Source: Siphonodentalium dalli (taxonomy: Eukaryota > Mollusca > Scaphopoda > Gadilida > Siphonodentaliidae). From it: a stretch of DNA of 64,000 nucleotides. The notes below the pieces were generated by a model. That model saw nothing but the letters and a program-made list of their open reading frames with translations. It made no database searches and was not told where the DNA came from. Position numbers and translations under genes: made by a program. The stretch is from NCBI GenBank assembly GCA_032622095.1, contig CP136063.1, positions 35,066,106 through 35,130,105 on the forward strand, in the 5' to 3' direction. Below, piece by piece: positions 23,500 to 38,800 of this stretch (the stretch's first letter is position 1; every line of letters starts with the position of its first letter).

Positions 23500-23768
23500 T
23501 TAATATAACCTGAAAATTACAAATCGTCGCCAGATTATTAATGGTAAGGTTTATAGTAGTGAGAGTATCTTACCATATAACTTTTTGCAAACTAAGAGCT
23601 TTTCGTGATTGACAATTATTCTCTGTCCATTGAATATGATATAGGCCTACTGAGCCGCAAATGCTCTTTATTGTTATATGTTGGGCTAGTAGATGTTTTT
23701 TCCACAAGTTCTATATACTATGTAACCTAATATGTAACAGTGTTCATACATCAACCTACAGTCAGCAG

Positions 23769-23774
23769 TTTATT
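23769..23774 (-). terminator. Poly(A) signal AATAAA of the HECT-type gene
   Basis: AATAAA on the minus strand about 33 nt after the TAG stop at 23807-23809, a normal distance for a compact 3' UTR. Confidence 0.55.
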
Positions 23775-23806
23775 GGGTTGTACCAATATTAAATGCATCA
23801 AACAAT

Positions 23807-26800
23807 CTAAATAATGTCCATACACCAAATATCTGATTTCAATATGCTCCAGAACTCCCCAGTCAGCTCAGCCTCCGACATGTATGACGTGGGCAGTTCA
23901 AGCACACATCCACATGTGTGGGCCACTGGCGTCCTTCCAAACTCGGTCAATGGTTTCGTGAACCGCACCGAAATGCGGTCAGTAATTACTACATCTGCTC
24001 CTGTAAAAATATGAAAATGTTAATGACAATGTACCTTATCTCGACATGGAGTTATATTTCATGAAATTACAGTAGTATTTGTACTATTTATGATAAACAT
24101 CAGGTTCAATACGTTACACTAATGACTATGCTTTTGTGAAATGTAATATATTTATTTTAGCTTGTTGATTGAGCGCTGTGCGCAGCAATTGGATGTGATA
24201 GGCTAGGGCATCCAGTAGTGCAAATTGACTTAATTACTTTCGAAATTAATTATGATAATATTCAGCATGATTCGGATTAGGACATCCATACAGACAGAAT
24301 AAGATGTCACCATGCCGAACAACACAAGATGGCCACCATGGCAGCCACTTTGAATTAAGGAATGCGTCCAAAAGGGGACGTTCTCATCTAGGCATTGATA
24401 TGAACAAGTATATAAAATTTGGTGAAGATCGAATGAGAAATGCGACCTGTAGCCTGTGCAGAAGGAAATTGTTGACAGACAGACAGACTTCCGCGTGCCC
24501 GATGACAATAGCTTATTTAGACTTCGTGACTTCATGAAAATGCCTTGGTTTGTGTATATATCGGACATGTAGTATTATATCAATCGATCAAAGTTTATCA
24601 TTTACGTTTCCCCCATTACCATAGTAATAATTATACCTGTACAGAATCTCAGGAATCTTCTTAGTCTCTCACCATCCGATTTTTTAACGAATTTTTTCAA
24701 ATAATCACCAACTACCCGATCAGCATCACACGCATACTCAAAGTCCAATAAAGCAACAACTTTTCTCGATGTAGGATTCATGCTTGCAAAAATTTCGTCT
24801 AAATCAAATCCAGCTCCAGAAAGGTTCTTCATTGTGGGGGCCCAGCAGTCGGCAATGAACGCTGGCTCTTGAATGACTTCTTTATGTGCAATCTCGGTAA
24901 GAATGGTTGTCCAATTTGTTTCACTAACTACTTTTCTCACATCATGCGTGGACAGGAAATCCAGGAAATCAATGAATGTTTAGCATATTTTATATAAAAT
25001 TTGGGATGCCATATATAGCCAACATGTTACATGTAGTTGTTAACATTCAATGCAAATATAGTTTGTAGGCATGATTGAACCATATTGTGCAGCATGTACC
25101 TCAAACTTATGTAATATGGTACATTTATATAAAATTATGATAAATGTTCATGGCGGTAGTCACGCTTATGTAGCACACCGATTACAGGGTAGTCAAGACG
25201 ATCATCAGCGTCTTAGAGCGTGAATAAAGCACTATACAAAATTAATCATTATTACTATTATCAAAATTGTTTGATATATATGTCCAAATACAAAGATATA
25301 TTGAAAAGAAATCCAATCTGGGTATCTAGTAGTCCAAGTCTTCTTGTACTAAAACCAGCTAAGATATTGGGATGGCGATGCTGGCGTTTAGTCCAAGACC
25401 GCCCTATATGCTCGCTTATGACACGGCTTAAGCGTTAGTGACCCGCTCAAATAAAACCACAATTATATGAAATAAAATATCACAATTGCGACAATAAACG
25501 GATATTTTCCGCAGAAGACATGCTATTTTATCTGAAACCCACATCAGTTGTGAATTTAAAACGGTAATTTAATGCGAAAAGAGACATTTACCTCAATGTT
25601 TACAATTTTTTAAAAGTATGCGAACTCGGTTGACCTCGCGAACTGTGTTCCGCATTTTCCGTTGAAAATATCTTCGGTAGATTTTGGACAACAACGCAAA
25701 TTACGATGAATTTTCCATTGTAATCGTAATTATGTGTGTCAATAAATAAAATAATAAATAGATTAATTAAACATTGGAGATATAAATGTAATACACTAAA
25801 TAAATGAACCTTAAGTTTGAAAAGTCCCACTAAAACGGAAGAACTATATTTCGAAACTGTGTGATTCGGTTCTCCTATTATTTTATCAACACAGATGTCA
25901 AAATGCACATCACACGCATGGCAAGTCAGACACAAGAGTTCTAATTTGCTCCAATTTTGACAAGTTGCTTGCGAAAATTGTCAACAAAACTACCGTTCTG
26001 ATCCTCCATTATGTGATTAAGTTTTTAGTGTGGGAATTGTTCTGAAAGCACATAGAAAACTGGACTTTCGGGCGATCGGTTTTCGCCATTTTTGTTCGGA
26101 AAACCCGCGCTATATATAGAAACGGAAAGTAGAATTCCCAGAACAAACAGCGGATTATGCCGAACTTATTCGGACCACTTCGGCTTTCAGTTAAAACGTA
26201 AACAAACAGAGAAACAAATCGATGTTTGTGGCAATCAACCGGAATATTCTATGTGTAATTTAACATTAAAGTTAGATTATTATACACCATTATGACCATA
26301 AGATGTAAGCCTTTCCGATGTATATAGCATCATGTATTGATTTGCTAGGTAAATCGAGTAAAATACACCACAAATTCCCGCCACAGATCGTGGGCATAAT
26401 TCGTGTGATAGGATTGGTATACAAGCGGGCTTGGACTAAACGCCAGCATCGCCATCCCAATATCTTAGCTGGTTTTAGTACAAGAAGACTTGGACTAGGT
26501 ATCTAGCTGCCATCAACTGAAGGAACCAATTTGTATATGGTGTACATGTATACTAGTACAGAATAGCATGTTCAGACCATTGCACATAATATTAACTGCT
26601 TTGTTTTCTCCATTTGCAGATATATATTTTTAATTGTAAATCAATTTATGCATTGTTATAATTCATTCAGTGTTGATCATTTTTGTAATTCCAAACAGTA
26701 TAACATGAATTTCTGTGCAATAACTTAACCCCTAATGCTAACTTTGGGACACACACTAGCACTAAACCTAACCCCAATCCTAGCATTAACAACGAAAGTG

Positions 26801-29800
26801 TCAATGACACTGTACCTTATCTTGACATGCCGTTATATTTCTGGAAATTACAGTAGTATTTCTGCTATTTATGATAAAGACAGGTTTTGCAAATAAACAA
26901 TCAATGAAAGTGTCAATGACACTGTAGCTCAACTTGGAAAGGGAATAATTTAATGTATTAGTTAATGGAGCGATTAGGAATGTGGAAAATTGAATGTCTA
27001 ATACTAGTTTATAGACATGAAGAGAAAAGTAAAATCCAAGATGGCTGCTGTCGGCCATGTTTTCGTCCGAATGACCCCAAAATGAGTCGTTCCCATCTAC
27101 ATGTCATCGTTAACATCCATGACAAATTTTATGATGATCAGACTAAAGGTACGACCTGTAGCCCATGCAAAAGAATTTAGTCATACAAAGAGTAAAATCC
27201 AAGATGGCTGCTGGCGGCCATGTTTTTTGGCCGAATGACCCCAAAATGACTCGTTCCCATCTACATGTCATTATTAACATTCATAACAAATTTTATGATG
27301 ATCAGACTAAAGGTACGACATGTAGCCCGTGCTAAAGAATTTAGTCATACAAAGAGTAAAATCCAAGTGCTATGTTTTTCGGCCGAATGACCCCAAAATG
27401 AGTCGTTCCCATCTGCATGTCATTGTTAACATCCATGACAAATTTTATGATGATCAGACTAAAGGTACAACCTGTACTAAAGAATTTAGTCATACAAAGA
27501 GTAAAATCCAAGATGGCTGCTGTCGGCCATGTTTTTTGGCCGAATGACCCCAAAATTACTCGTTCCCATCTACATGTCAATATTAACATCCACGACAAAT
27601 TTCATGATGATCAGACGAACAGTACGACATGTGGCCCATGCTACTGGATTAAATTTTGAAATCCCCCAGCTGGCGGCCATGTTTTTTGTCCGAATGACCC
27701 CAAAATGACTCGTTCCCATCTACATTCCAATTTCAACAGCCATGAACATTTTTATGATGATCAGACTAAAGGTACGACCTGTAGCCCGTGCTAAAGGATT
27801 TAGTCATACAAAGAGTAAAATCAAAGATGGCTGCTGGCGGCTATGTTTTTTGTCCGAATGACCCCAAAATGACTCGTTCCCATCTACATTCCAATTTCAA
27901 CAGCCATGACAAATTTTATGATGATCGGACTAAAGGTATGACCTGTAGCCCGTGCTAAAGGATTTAGTCATACAAAGAGTAAAATCAAAGATGCCTGCTG
28001 GCGGCCATGTTTTTTGACCGAATGACCCCAAAATGACTCGTTTCCCATCTACATGTCAATATTAACATCCATGACAAATTTGATGATGATCAGACTAAAG
28101 GTACGACCTGTAGCCCGTGCAAAAGAATTTAGTCATACAAAGAGTAAAATCCAAGATGGCTGCTGGTGGCCATGTTTTTTGGCCGAATGACCCCAAAATT
28201 ACTCGTTCCCATCTACATGTCAATATTAACATCCATGACAAATTTCATGATGATAAGACGAACAGTACGACCTGTGGCCCGTGCTAATGAATTAAATTTT
28301 TAAATCAAAGATGGCTGCTGGCAGCCATGTTTTTTGTCGGAATGATCCCAAAATGACTCGTTCCCATCTACATGCCATTGTTAACATCCATGACAAATTT
28401 TATGATTATCAGACTAAAGGTACGAACTGTAGCGCGTGCTAAAGGATTTAGTCATTTGAAGCCTGCAGCCTGTGCTAATGGATTGAATTTCGAAATCCAA
28501 GATGGCCGATGGCAGCCATGTTTTTTTTTCCGAATGATCCCAAAATGACTCGTTCCCATCTACGTGTCAATGTCAACATCCATGACAAATTTCATAATAA
28601 TCAGACCAAAGTTACGAACTGTAGCCCGTGCTAAAGGAAATTGTTGACGCATCACACACGCACCCTCACACACACGGACGACGGATAGCAAGCCATGGCA
28701 ATAGCTCAAACTTTACAAAGTAAAGTTGAGCTAATAAAGTTATATATTAAGATATTAAAAAGTCTTACGTTCAAGTGCATTTTCTGCAGATTGTGCCCGA
28801 GTTTCCTGGCTAGTTCCTTGAACGCTTTTCCCAGTGTAGCACCATTTACAAACATTATCAGTATCTGAGTTATGAGAGGTGCACTGGTTGCACTTCCATC
28901 CTGAAACATAAAGATTACACTTTTAACCAGTTTTAACCATGAAATTAAACAGACAGTGTTTGCATAAATTGACTAATGTAGATTAAAGCAACACACTGTA
29001 CACATCTGAAATTATATTCATTGAACTAATACATATCCTCTGTATTATGTAATTTATGTAATCTATAACTTGTTATTTTATTTTACCTATCTAAAAAGGA
29101 CCATTTAATTTACTTTATAAAACAATTGGGAAAATGTACCATCAATTTTGACATGTTGATAATGATATATAGAGGATATGATATACATGTATGTTTCTCT
29201 TGTATTGATAGTTATGAAACAAGTCGAAAAAAATTCTTCTTTTTTTTCGAGCCTTCGGAATCTCTAATCCAAAGCAGATTTGATTTAAAACTGATTTAAA
29301 GTGGACAGAAGGGATGAGTTCGACAAACATGTGTCACCATACCGGACAACGCACCATAACAATATCTTCTTAACATAAAATGAAGAAATCCAATGAATTG
29401 CTAAAGAAATCAAAGATGGGCATGGCTGCCATGACGGCCATTTTGGATTGATGGAATGTGACCAAAAGGGTCATTATGTACACAATTTGCCCAATTTGTA
29501 TCACTCGGACTCATGTGCACATTCGGACTCTGGCCTATTTCGGGTGCTTTGTTTACGAAATGTTGCTAAAGTATGTTGCCGGAAGCGGAAGAGGCACATC
29601 GTCAGTTGTTTACATTTTTTTATGGTTTGGTATGTGGTCTCATGTCTTGATATTTCTGTGCCGTAGTTAAAATGCTTCAACTAAACTGTCAGCTATGCTA
29701 TAAAACTGTTATTATTTTTAAATGTTATATTTTACAAAATATAATTTTATATTAATATCTTGGAAATATATACATCAATTTAGCTATACTAACGTTATAT

Positions 29801-32800
29801 ATGTGGGTGGTCTTATTCGTTTATTAATTTAGTCTTATATTACTGTTTTCTGACATTGAAATACCCACACCACGATTAAGCAAAGCCCATTTAGTAGGGC
29901 CTGATCACCTGTGACAGAAAAAGTAATTTCATTCCGTGTCCGAAGGGTTTTTTCCAGATTTTTTCATGGAATCTTATAATCTGATGACTGATGTGATATC
30001 TTGCGCTATTTTATATTTACTGGAAATCTTCGGATTATCGTCCTTATCGCAGACTATTTCCAACATGTCAACTACATAATGAGATCCGAGGCAAATACCG
30101 CAGGATAATTTGGCTGAGGTGATCCGAATGCAAAAGGGGACGTTTTCAACTAGGCATCGAGATGAACAATCATATGAAATTTGGTGATAAATGGATGATA
30201 AACGTGACCTGTACTATGTGTCCAGGCACGTGGTAACTAATAGTGGCTCATGTCACAAATATTACAGTGTAAATACCAGTTCATATGGGTCTTACCAATT
30301 GCAACGTCCTGTACCATTGGCTCCACACTAGAATTATCGGATGTCCGTGTTGTCATTGTCTGATGCTTCATGTGAGACTTTGATGGCAATAATGGCATTG
30401 GTGGCAAGTCTGGCAGTGTATACTCATCATCATCCATCCTGGCAGGACTATCCCCTGTCGAGCTAACCTTAGATTCACTGCTGAGGTAAAATGTTAATAT
30501 CCCAGTTTTAAATGTGTCATAGCAATCACTCACAGTGACGTTAGGCGGAACTTTCTGCTCTTTGAAATCCAACAGATCAAAATCCATTTGCCCAACTTTG
30601 CCCATCAAAGATTCCCCACTGGGGAAGAACAGCATAGTCGCCATTTCAATTATGTCTGAACGATTTGTATCTCTTTTAACATCAAAATTTCTCGTCCCAC
30701 CACCTTTCCGCTTTTTTACCTGCCTGTGGTTGTGTATCCATCCTAGTTCAATTTTTCTGGTCACTTTTCGAGGTCTACTTTTACTTTTTCCTACGGAATC
30801 AGCTGTTGATTTCGGAGAAGAGTTTGTGGAAGATGTCACAGATTCAGCAGCTGCATTAACTTTCTGTTTCAGCTGCTGAAATAAGAGTCCTCTTTTAGAT
30901 ACACTTTTTTTGTCCTTTTGGGAACACCACTTTCTGAGAGCGACTCTATCGCCCAGCTTTGGAATGTAGGATGACAGTGTGTCATCTTCAATTTGGATGA
31001 TGGTATCCATGGATATCTGAAATGAATATGCCAGTGAATATAGATTTGGCCCAAATGCATGTCCCAACATTGAACAAGACCATGCATGTTGTTAAGAAGT
31101 GCTTTATAAAATTTGCTTCCGATTAAAAGCCCACAACTACTTGGGGAAGTCAGAATTTTCATATTAAGGCCCAAATGAATGAAATTGTCAATGCCAATGT
31201 AGCTTATCTTGAGACACAGTTGGATGATTCTCAGCGTCACTTATGTTATACTGAACCCATTTTTGAAGAATAAAAGATATTACTGCTTGAAAACTGAACA
31301 CTGATATCAACAATTGTCTAAGTGTCCAGATTTTCAACAGTGTATATAATCATAATAAAATAGCAGATCAGTGGATTGGTGGTGTTTTAAAATTTGATGC
31401 CAAAACTGATGTCTGTCACGTACGTTACATGCAAAAACACACTTTTTTCGCAAACTATTCGTGTCATTCATTGTTTCTGTGATTTCTGACAACTATATGT
31501 CATTTCCAATCAACAACTAGTGACACAGGCTCACTTTCTTTTGTTTTCAAGAAATAATTTATCTGCAGAGCCTCAAATTGTTCTGCAGTGACTCTCAATT
31601 TGTTGTCACGTACGTTTACATGAAATTGTCACGTACGTTACATCTTCAAGTCATGGACAATGTTTTCATGATAGCTTTATAATGCATTTATTTCAAAAAT
31701 TATTTTATTACCCCATTTATGTTAAATTGTAATACAAATAAAAGTGTCAATGACACTGTAGCTCAACTTTGTAAAGAAGGTATTTTTTTTGTGATGAGCA
31801 ATGAATAGAGAGATTAATGAAAGTGTCAATGACACTGTAGCTCAACTTGGAAAGGGAATAATTTAATGTATTACAGTCAATGAAGCGATTAGGAATGTGG
31901 AAAGTTGAATGCCTAATACTAGTTTATAGACATGAAGAGAAAAGTTAAATCCAAGATGGCTGCTGGCGGTCATGTTTTCGGCCGAATGACCCCAAAATGA
32001 GTCGTTCCCATCTACATGTCATCGTTAACATCAATTAAAAATTTTATGACGATCAGACTAAAGGTACGACCTGTAGCCCATGCTAAAAAATTTAGTCATA
32101 CAAAGAGTAAAATCCAAGATGGCTGCTGGTTGCCTTGTTTTATGGCCGATTGACCCAAAAATGACTCGTTCCCATCTACATGGCATTGTTAACATCCATG
32201 ACAAATTTTATGATGATCAGACTAAAGGTATGACCTGCAGACCGTGCAAAAGAATTTAGTCATACAAACAGTAAAATCCAAGATGGCTGCTGGCGGCCAT
32301 GTTATTTGGCCAAATGACCCCAAAATTAATCGTTCCCATCTACATGTCAATATTAACATCCATGACAAATTTCATGATGATCAGACGAACAGTACGACAT
32401 GTAGCCCGTGCTAATGGATTAAATTTTGAAATCCAAGATGGCCACTGGCGGCCATGTTTTTGTCCAAATGACCCCAAAATAACACGTTCCCATCTACATT
32501 CCAATTTCAACAGCCATGACAAATTTTATGATGATCAGACTAAAGGTACGACCTGTAGCCCATGCTAAAGGATTTAGTCATACAAAGAGTAAAATCCAAG
32601 ATGGCTGCTGGCTGCCATATTTTTGGCCGAATGACCCCAAAATGACTCGTTCCCATCTACATGTCATTATTAACATTCTTGACAAATTTTATGACGATCA
32701 GACTAAAAGTAGGACCTGTAGTCCGTGCTAAAGGATTTAGTCATACAAAGAGTAAAATTCAAGATGGCTGCTGGCGACCATGTTTTTTAGCCGAATGACC

Positions 32801-35800
32801 CCAAAATTACTCGTTCACATCTACAGGTCATTGTTAATATGCATGACAAATTTTATGATGATCAGACTAAAGGTAGGACCTGCAGCTCGTGCTAAAGAAT
32901 TTAGTCATACAAACAGTAAAATCCAAGATGGCTGCTGGCGGCCATGTTTTTTGGCCAAATGACCCCAAAATTACTCGTTCCAATCTACATGTCAATATTA
33001 TCATCCATGACAAATTTCATGATGATCAGACGAACAGTACGGCCTGTGGCCCCTGCTAATGGATTAAATTTTTTAATCCAAGATGGCCGCTGGCGGCCAT
33101 GTTTTTTGTCTGAATGAGCCCAAAATAACTCGTTCCCATCTACATTCCAATTTGAACAGCCATGACAAATTTGATGATGATCAGACTAAAGGTACGACCT
33201 GTAGCCAGTGCTAAAGGATTTAGTCATACAAAGAGTAAAATCCAAGATGGCCACTGGCGGCCATGTTTTTTGTCTGAATGACCCCAAAATAACTCTTTCC
33301 CATCTACATTCCAATTTCAACAGCCATGACAAATTTTATCATAATAACTCGTTCCCATCTGCATGTCAATATTAACATCCATGACAAATTTCATGATGAT
33401 CAGACAAATAGTACGGCCTGTGGCCCGTGCTAATGGATTGAATTTTGAAATCCAATATGGCCACTGGCGGCCATGTTTTTTTCCGAATGACCCAAAAATG
33501 ATCATTCTGGTCTAAATGTTGATGTCAACAGCTATGACAAATTTCATAATGATCCGACCAAAGGTACGACCTGTAGCCTGCATTGTTGACGCCTTACGTA
33601 CACACGCACACACGCACACATGGACGACAAAGCCATGGCAATAGCTTAAACTTTACAAAGTAAAGTTGAGCTAAAAATGATTATCCAGAGAATGATAAAT
33701 CCAAATTCTTTCAAATGGTATAAAAGTAAATAGACACTCTCTTTCATACCATATGTAAAATAATGTAAGTATAATATGAAAGTGTCAATGACACTGTAGC
33801 TCAACTTAGGTAGGGGAATAATTTAATGGTTGACAGTAAATGGAGGAATAGGAAAGGTGCTAATTGAAATGTCTAAGTAAGACTAGATGTACGTGTCAAT
33901 ATAAACATTCATGACAGGTTTCATAATGATCGGATCAGGGATGTGGTGATTAATGGTGTGCCAAAGGATTTATTGATGCAAAGAGTAAATTCTAAAATGG
34001 CCACCGGCAGCCATTTTTTTTTCCGAATTACCCCAAAATGACCTGTTCCCATCTACAGCCTTTACAAATCTCATAATGATCTGATCAAAGGTACGACCTG
34101 TAGCCTGTGCCAATGGATTTAGTCATGCAAAGAGTAAAATCCAAGATGGCTGCTGGCAGCCATGTTTTTCAGCTGAACGACCCCAAAATCTACATGTCAT
34201 TGTTAACATCCATGACAAATTTCATGAAGTTCCGACCAAAGCTACGACCTGTAGCCCGCACCAAAGGATATAGTCATGCAAAGAGTAAAATCCAATATGG
34301 CTGCTGGCGGACATGTTTTTAGCCAAACGACCCCAAATCACTCGTTTCCATCTACATGTTAATATTAACATCCATGATAAATATCATGACGAACAGTACG
34401 ACCTGTAGCCATGTTTTTTGGCCGTATGACCCCCAAAATGACTCGTTCCCATCTACATGTCAATATCAACATTCATGAGAAATTTCATCAAGATCAGACC
34501 AAAGGTACGACCTGTAGCCCGCGCCAAAGGATTTAGTCATGCAAAGAGTAAAATCCAAGATGGCTGCTGGACGACCCCAAAATCACTCGTTCCCATCTAC
34601 ATGTCAATATTAACATCCATGACAAATTTCATGATGATCAGACGAACAGTACGACCTGTAGCCTGCGCCAATGGATTGAATTTTGAAATCCAAGATGGCC
34701 GCCAGCGGCCATGTTTTTTGGCCGAATGACCCCAAAATGACTCGTTCCCATCTAAATGTCAATGTCAACATTCATGACAAATTTCATAAAGATCAGACCA
34801 AATGTACGACCTGTAGCCCGCGCCAAAGGAAATTGTTGACGGACACACGCACGACGGACGCCAAACCATGGCAATAGCTCAAACTTACAAAGTAAGTTGA
34901 GCTAATAAGGGGACATTCGGGACTGTGTGTGCCTAACAACGTTTGATTTCATTAGGAGAATCCAGCTCGTGATGATGGCAATCCGAGTGTTTTGCTTGTC
35001 ACATGACCGATGGTCACATGACCAAAACGTCAATCAAAATGTCGGAATAGTTAGCGGCGACCGCTATTCGAAATTAAATCAAGAGTTCTGATCAATCGAC
35101 AAGGAATAATGGCTGGTAGACCTGTGGGCAGAAAATGAGTGCCTGTATAATAATCGCAACAAGTGGGCGGCAGCTTTGGAAAGGTCTATTACGTAAATTT
35201 ACGGCTATTGCTCATTACCTCAATATATTATACTATTTAATTTATTATTAATAAATATTAGTCTTTAGAAATACATATTAATATATATATCTTATTGGAA
35301 CTTAGTAGCATGGCTTACGCCATCTAAGTTCCATCCTGGTTCTCAATGCTATGAGCGAGTAGATTTTCAATGAAAGTGTCAATGACACTGTAGCTCAACT
35401 TAGGTAGGGAAATAATTTAATGGTTTACAGTAAATGGAGAAATAGGAAAGATGCTGATTGAAATGTCTTACCTGTGCCAAAGGATTTAGTCATGCAAAGA
35501 GTAAAATCCAAGAAGGCTGCTGGTGGCCATGTTTTTTGGCAGAATGACCCCATAAGAACTCGTTCCCATCTACATGTCATTATTAACATCCATGACAAAT
35601 TTTATGAAGATCCGACCAAAGCTACAACCTGTAGCCTGCACCAAAGGATTTAGTCATGCAAAGAGTAAAATCCAAGATGGTTGCTGGTGGCCATGTTTTT
35701 TGGCCGAACGACCCCAAAATGACTCGTTCCGATCTACATGTCAATATTAACATCCATGACAAATTTCATGAAGATCCTACAAAAGGTACGACCTGCAGCC

Positions 35801-38800
35801 CGCACCAAAGGATTTAGTCAAGCAAAGAGTAAAATCCAAGATGGCTGCTGGTGGCCATGTTTTTTGGCTGAACGACCCCAAAATGATTCGTTCCCATCTA
35901 CATGTCAATGTCAACAGCCATGACAAATTTCATGAAGATCCTACAAAAGGTACGACCTGCAGCCCGCACCAAAGGATTTAGTCATGCAAAGAGTAAAATC
36001 CAAGATGGCTGCTGGTGGCCATGTTTTTTGGCTGAACGACCCCAAAATGACTCGTTCCCATCTACATGTCATTGTTAACATCCATGACAAATTTCATGAA
36101 GTTCCGATCAAAGCTACGACCTGTAGCCCGCGGGAAAGGATTTAGTCATGCAAAGAGTAAAATCTAAGATGGCTGCCGGCGGCCATGTTTTTTGGACAAA
36201 TGACCCCAAAATTACTCGTTCCCATCTACATGTCAATATTAACATCCATGACAAATTTAATGATGATCAGACTCAAGGTACGACCTGTGGCCTGTGATAA
36301 TGGATTAAATTTTGAAATCAAAGATGGCTGCTGGTGGCCATGTTTTTTGTCCGAATGACCCCAAAATGACTCGTTCCCATCTACATTCTAATTTCAACAG
36401 CCATTACAAATTTCATGATGATCAGACTAAAGGTACGACCTGTAGCCCGTGCTAAAGGATTTAGTCATACAAAGAGTAATATCCAAGATGGCTGCTGGCG
36501 GCCATGTTTTTTGCCCGAATAACCCAAAAAAGACTCGTTCCCATCTACATGTCATTGTTAACATCCATGACAAATTTTATGATGATCTGACCAAAGGTAC
36601 GACCTGTAGCCCGTGTCAAAGGATTTAGTCATGCAAAGAGTAAAATCTAAGATGGCTGCCGGCGGCCATGTTTTTTGGCCAAATGACCCCAAAATTACTC
36701 GTTCCCATCTACATGTCAATATTAACATCCATGACAAATTTCATGACAATAAGACGAACGGTACGGCCTGTAGCCCGTGGTAATGGATTGAATTTTGAAA
36801 TCCAAGATGGCCACTGGCGGCCATGTTTTTTTTCCGAATGACCCCAAAATGACTCGTTCCCATCTACATGTCAATGTCAACATCCATGACAAATTTCATA
36901 ATAATCGGATCAAAGGTACGAACTGTAGCCCGTGCTAAAGGAAATTGTTGACGCATCACGCACACACACACACGCACACACGGACGACGGATACCAAGCC
37001 ATGGCAATAGCTCAAACTTTACAAAGTAAAGTTGAGCTAAAAATGAATCATGTCTGGGTAAGGGATGTTGTGTAGATAGAAACACACTTTTTCGAAATGC
37101 TAACCAACTATTAGGCAGTTTCTGGAACTATGGGTAACTGAACAGTAAGAAGTAACTGGCCTCTGCATTTAAATAAATCATAAAACATGTTTGTTTCACT
37201 ATGTCTGGAATAATTGATTTCTGGAGATTGCACAAATCTACCTATACCCACTAGAACTAATGTATATAGCCAATCTGCTGGTAAACAATGGAGTTGTAGA
37301 TGCTAAATCATGTACATTAAGTGCTTCTGTTAGTAGAAGCATCACAGCATAGAACAGAACGGGGAAATTGATGTGTAGTTGCAATAAATTAAAATGTAAC
37401 GTACGTGACGACGTCACATAACTTATAGAGTATGTAAGTGTTTTTACCTACCACAAGAACACTTTTGATAAACCGTCATAATTTTTCAATCCATTTACTA
37501 CATACAATAATGCAACTGTTATATACTTTTACATAGTTTTCGTGTAATAAGAAAACTAAACAGTTCTTTTATTTTAAGTTAAACTCATAAGGCCTAAAAA
37601 AAAATATACGTTTGTTTCCGCTAACGAGCTGGAAAAAATTAGGGTAGGTAGGTAGGCTTAACTTTTTTTTTTTTGTTAACTTTTTTTTTCAGTATCTTTA
37701 AAAATAACTGTATAATACTTGCACTTGCAATAACCCAAACTATGCACTTCTTAGCCCCAATCAGGTTAACCCAGATGACAGAGGAACTAGAAACTCCAAT
37801 TCAATCTTACATATGCTTTAATATTTACATATATACTAGTCTATATACTAATATAGTCTTTGATAATCCTAATATTTCCCATATGGTCTGGCGACAACTG
37901 GAGTCAGTCCAGCACCACTGCACTGTTCACATATTGGAGTGACCGTCTTGTACCGATCTTTTAATGATGGGTTCACAACACCACCTTCTCCGCATTCAGT
38001 GAAGGATCTAGGTATTTTTTGGGGACACCTGTTTTTGGGCAATGATATGCCGAATGCATAACCTGAAGGCCTGAGCGGAGGATTGTTTGGGAGGGGTGAC
38101 CCCCTGATGATGGTGGAGGTTCTCCCCCTGGAAATTTTTTGAAAATCCATTGCATTTAGAGCTAATCTAAGGCACTTTGAGTCAGTATTTTGAATTTTAC
38201 TGAGAGGTCAATTTGATCAAGTTTCTCAAGCATAACTTTGGAATTTTTTGATATATGTATGGATTGGAAATGCCTATAAGTTATAGTCAGATATCTTTTG
38301 GTTCAATGGATTATGCTTATCCTGCTTGAAATGAGACTTACCATTATCAGTCTAATTCATATAATAGACTATTTTATAAAATTCAAGTGAGACACATACC
38401 GTACAAAATATACTACATGTAGTACAGACAAATGTCTATTAAGGTAGTAATTACTATATATGGTACTAATTTTTATGTTAATTTTTCATTTGGTATTATG
38501 AGATCCCACCTGATAACCAGGTTGATTTGATCAAATTGTTAATGTTCCTGTGCTGTAATTGATTGAAATACTGAAGTCTGAACGCTGAATGATAAATAAC
38601 CTGAACTCAAATTATTTGAAGTTTTCACAGATGAAAGCTGGATAAAGCCAAACATACTTTACAGTATGATTCCAACTGTTAAACTTAAATCTTTTTGTAA
38701 ACTTAAATTTCTTATGTCAATATATATAAATATATAAATGTTTTGCATCTTGTTATGATATGAATTGGGACCTAAATTAAAAATATAAAATAAAAATAAA

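Noticed and set aside
28706-28909. Minus-strand ORF reading MFQDGSATSAPLITQIL
   Set aside because: It is in the wrong frame for splicing from the upstream exon. The phase-correct frame gives a RanBP2 zinc finger.
30535-30879. Plus-strand ORF of 114 codons
   Set aside because: Antisense shadow of the large exon of the HECT-type gene.
27329-36000. Many ORFs containing FRPNDPKMSRSHL and similar
   Set aside because: They are read-through of the pearl-type non-coding units on both strands; frames change with small indels.
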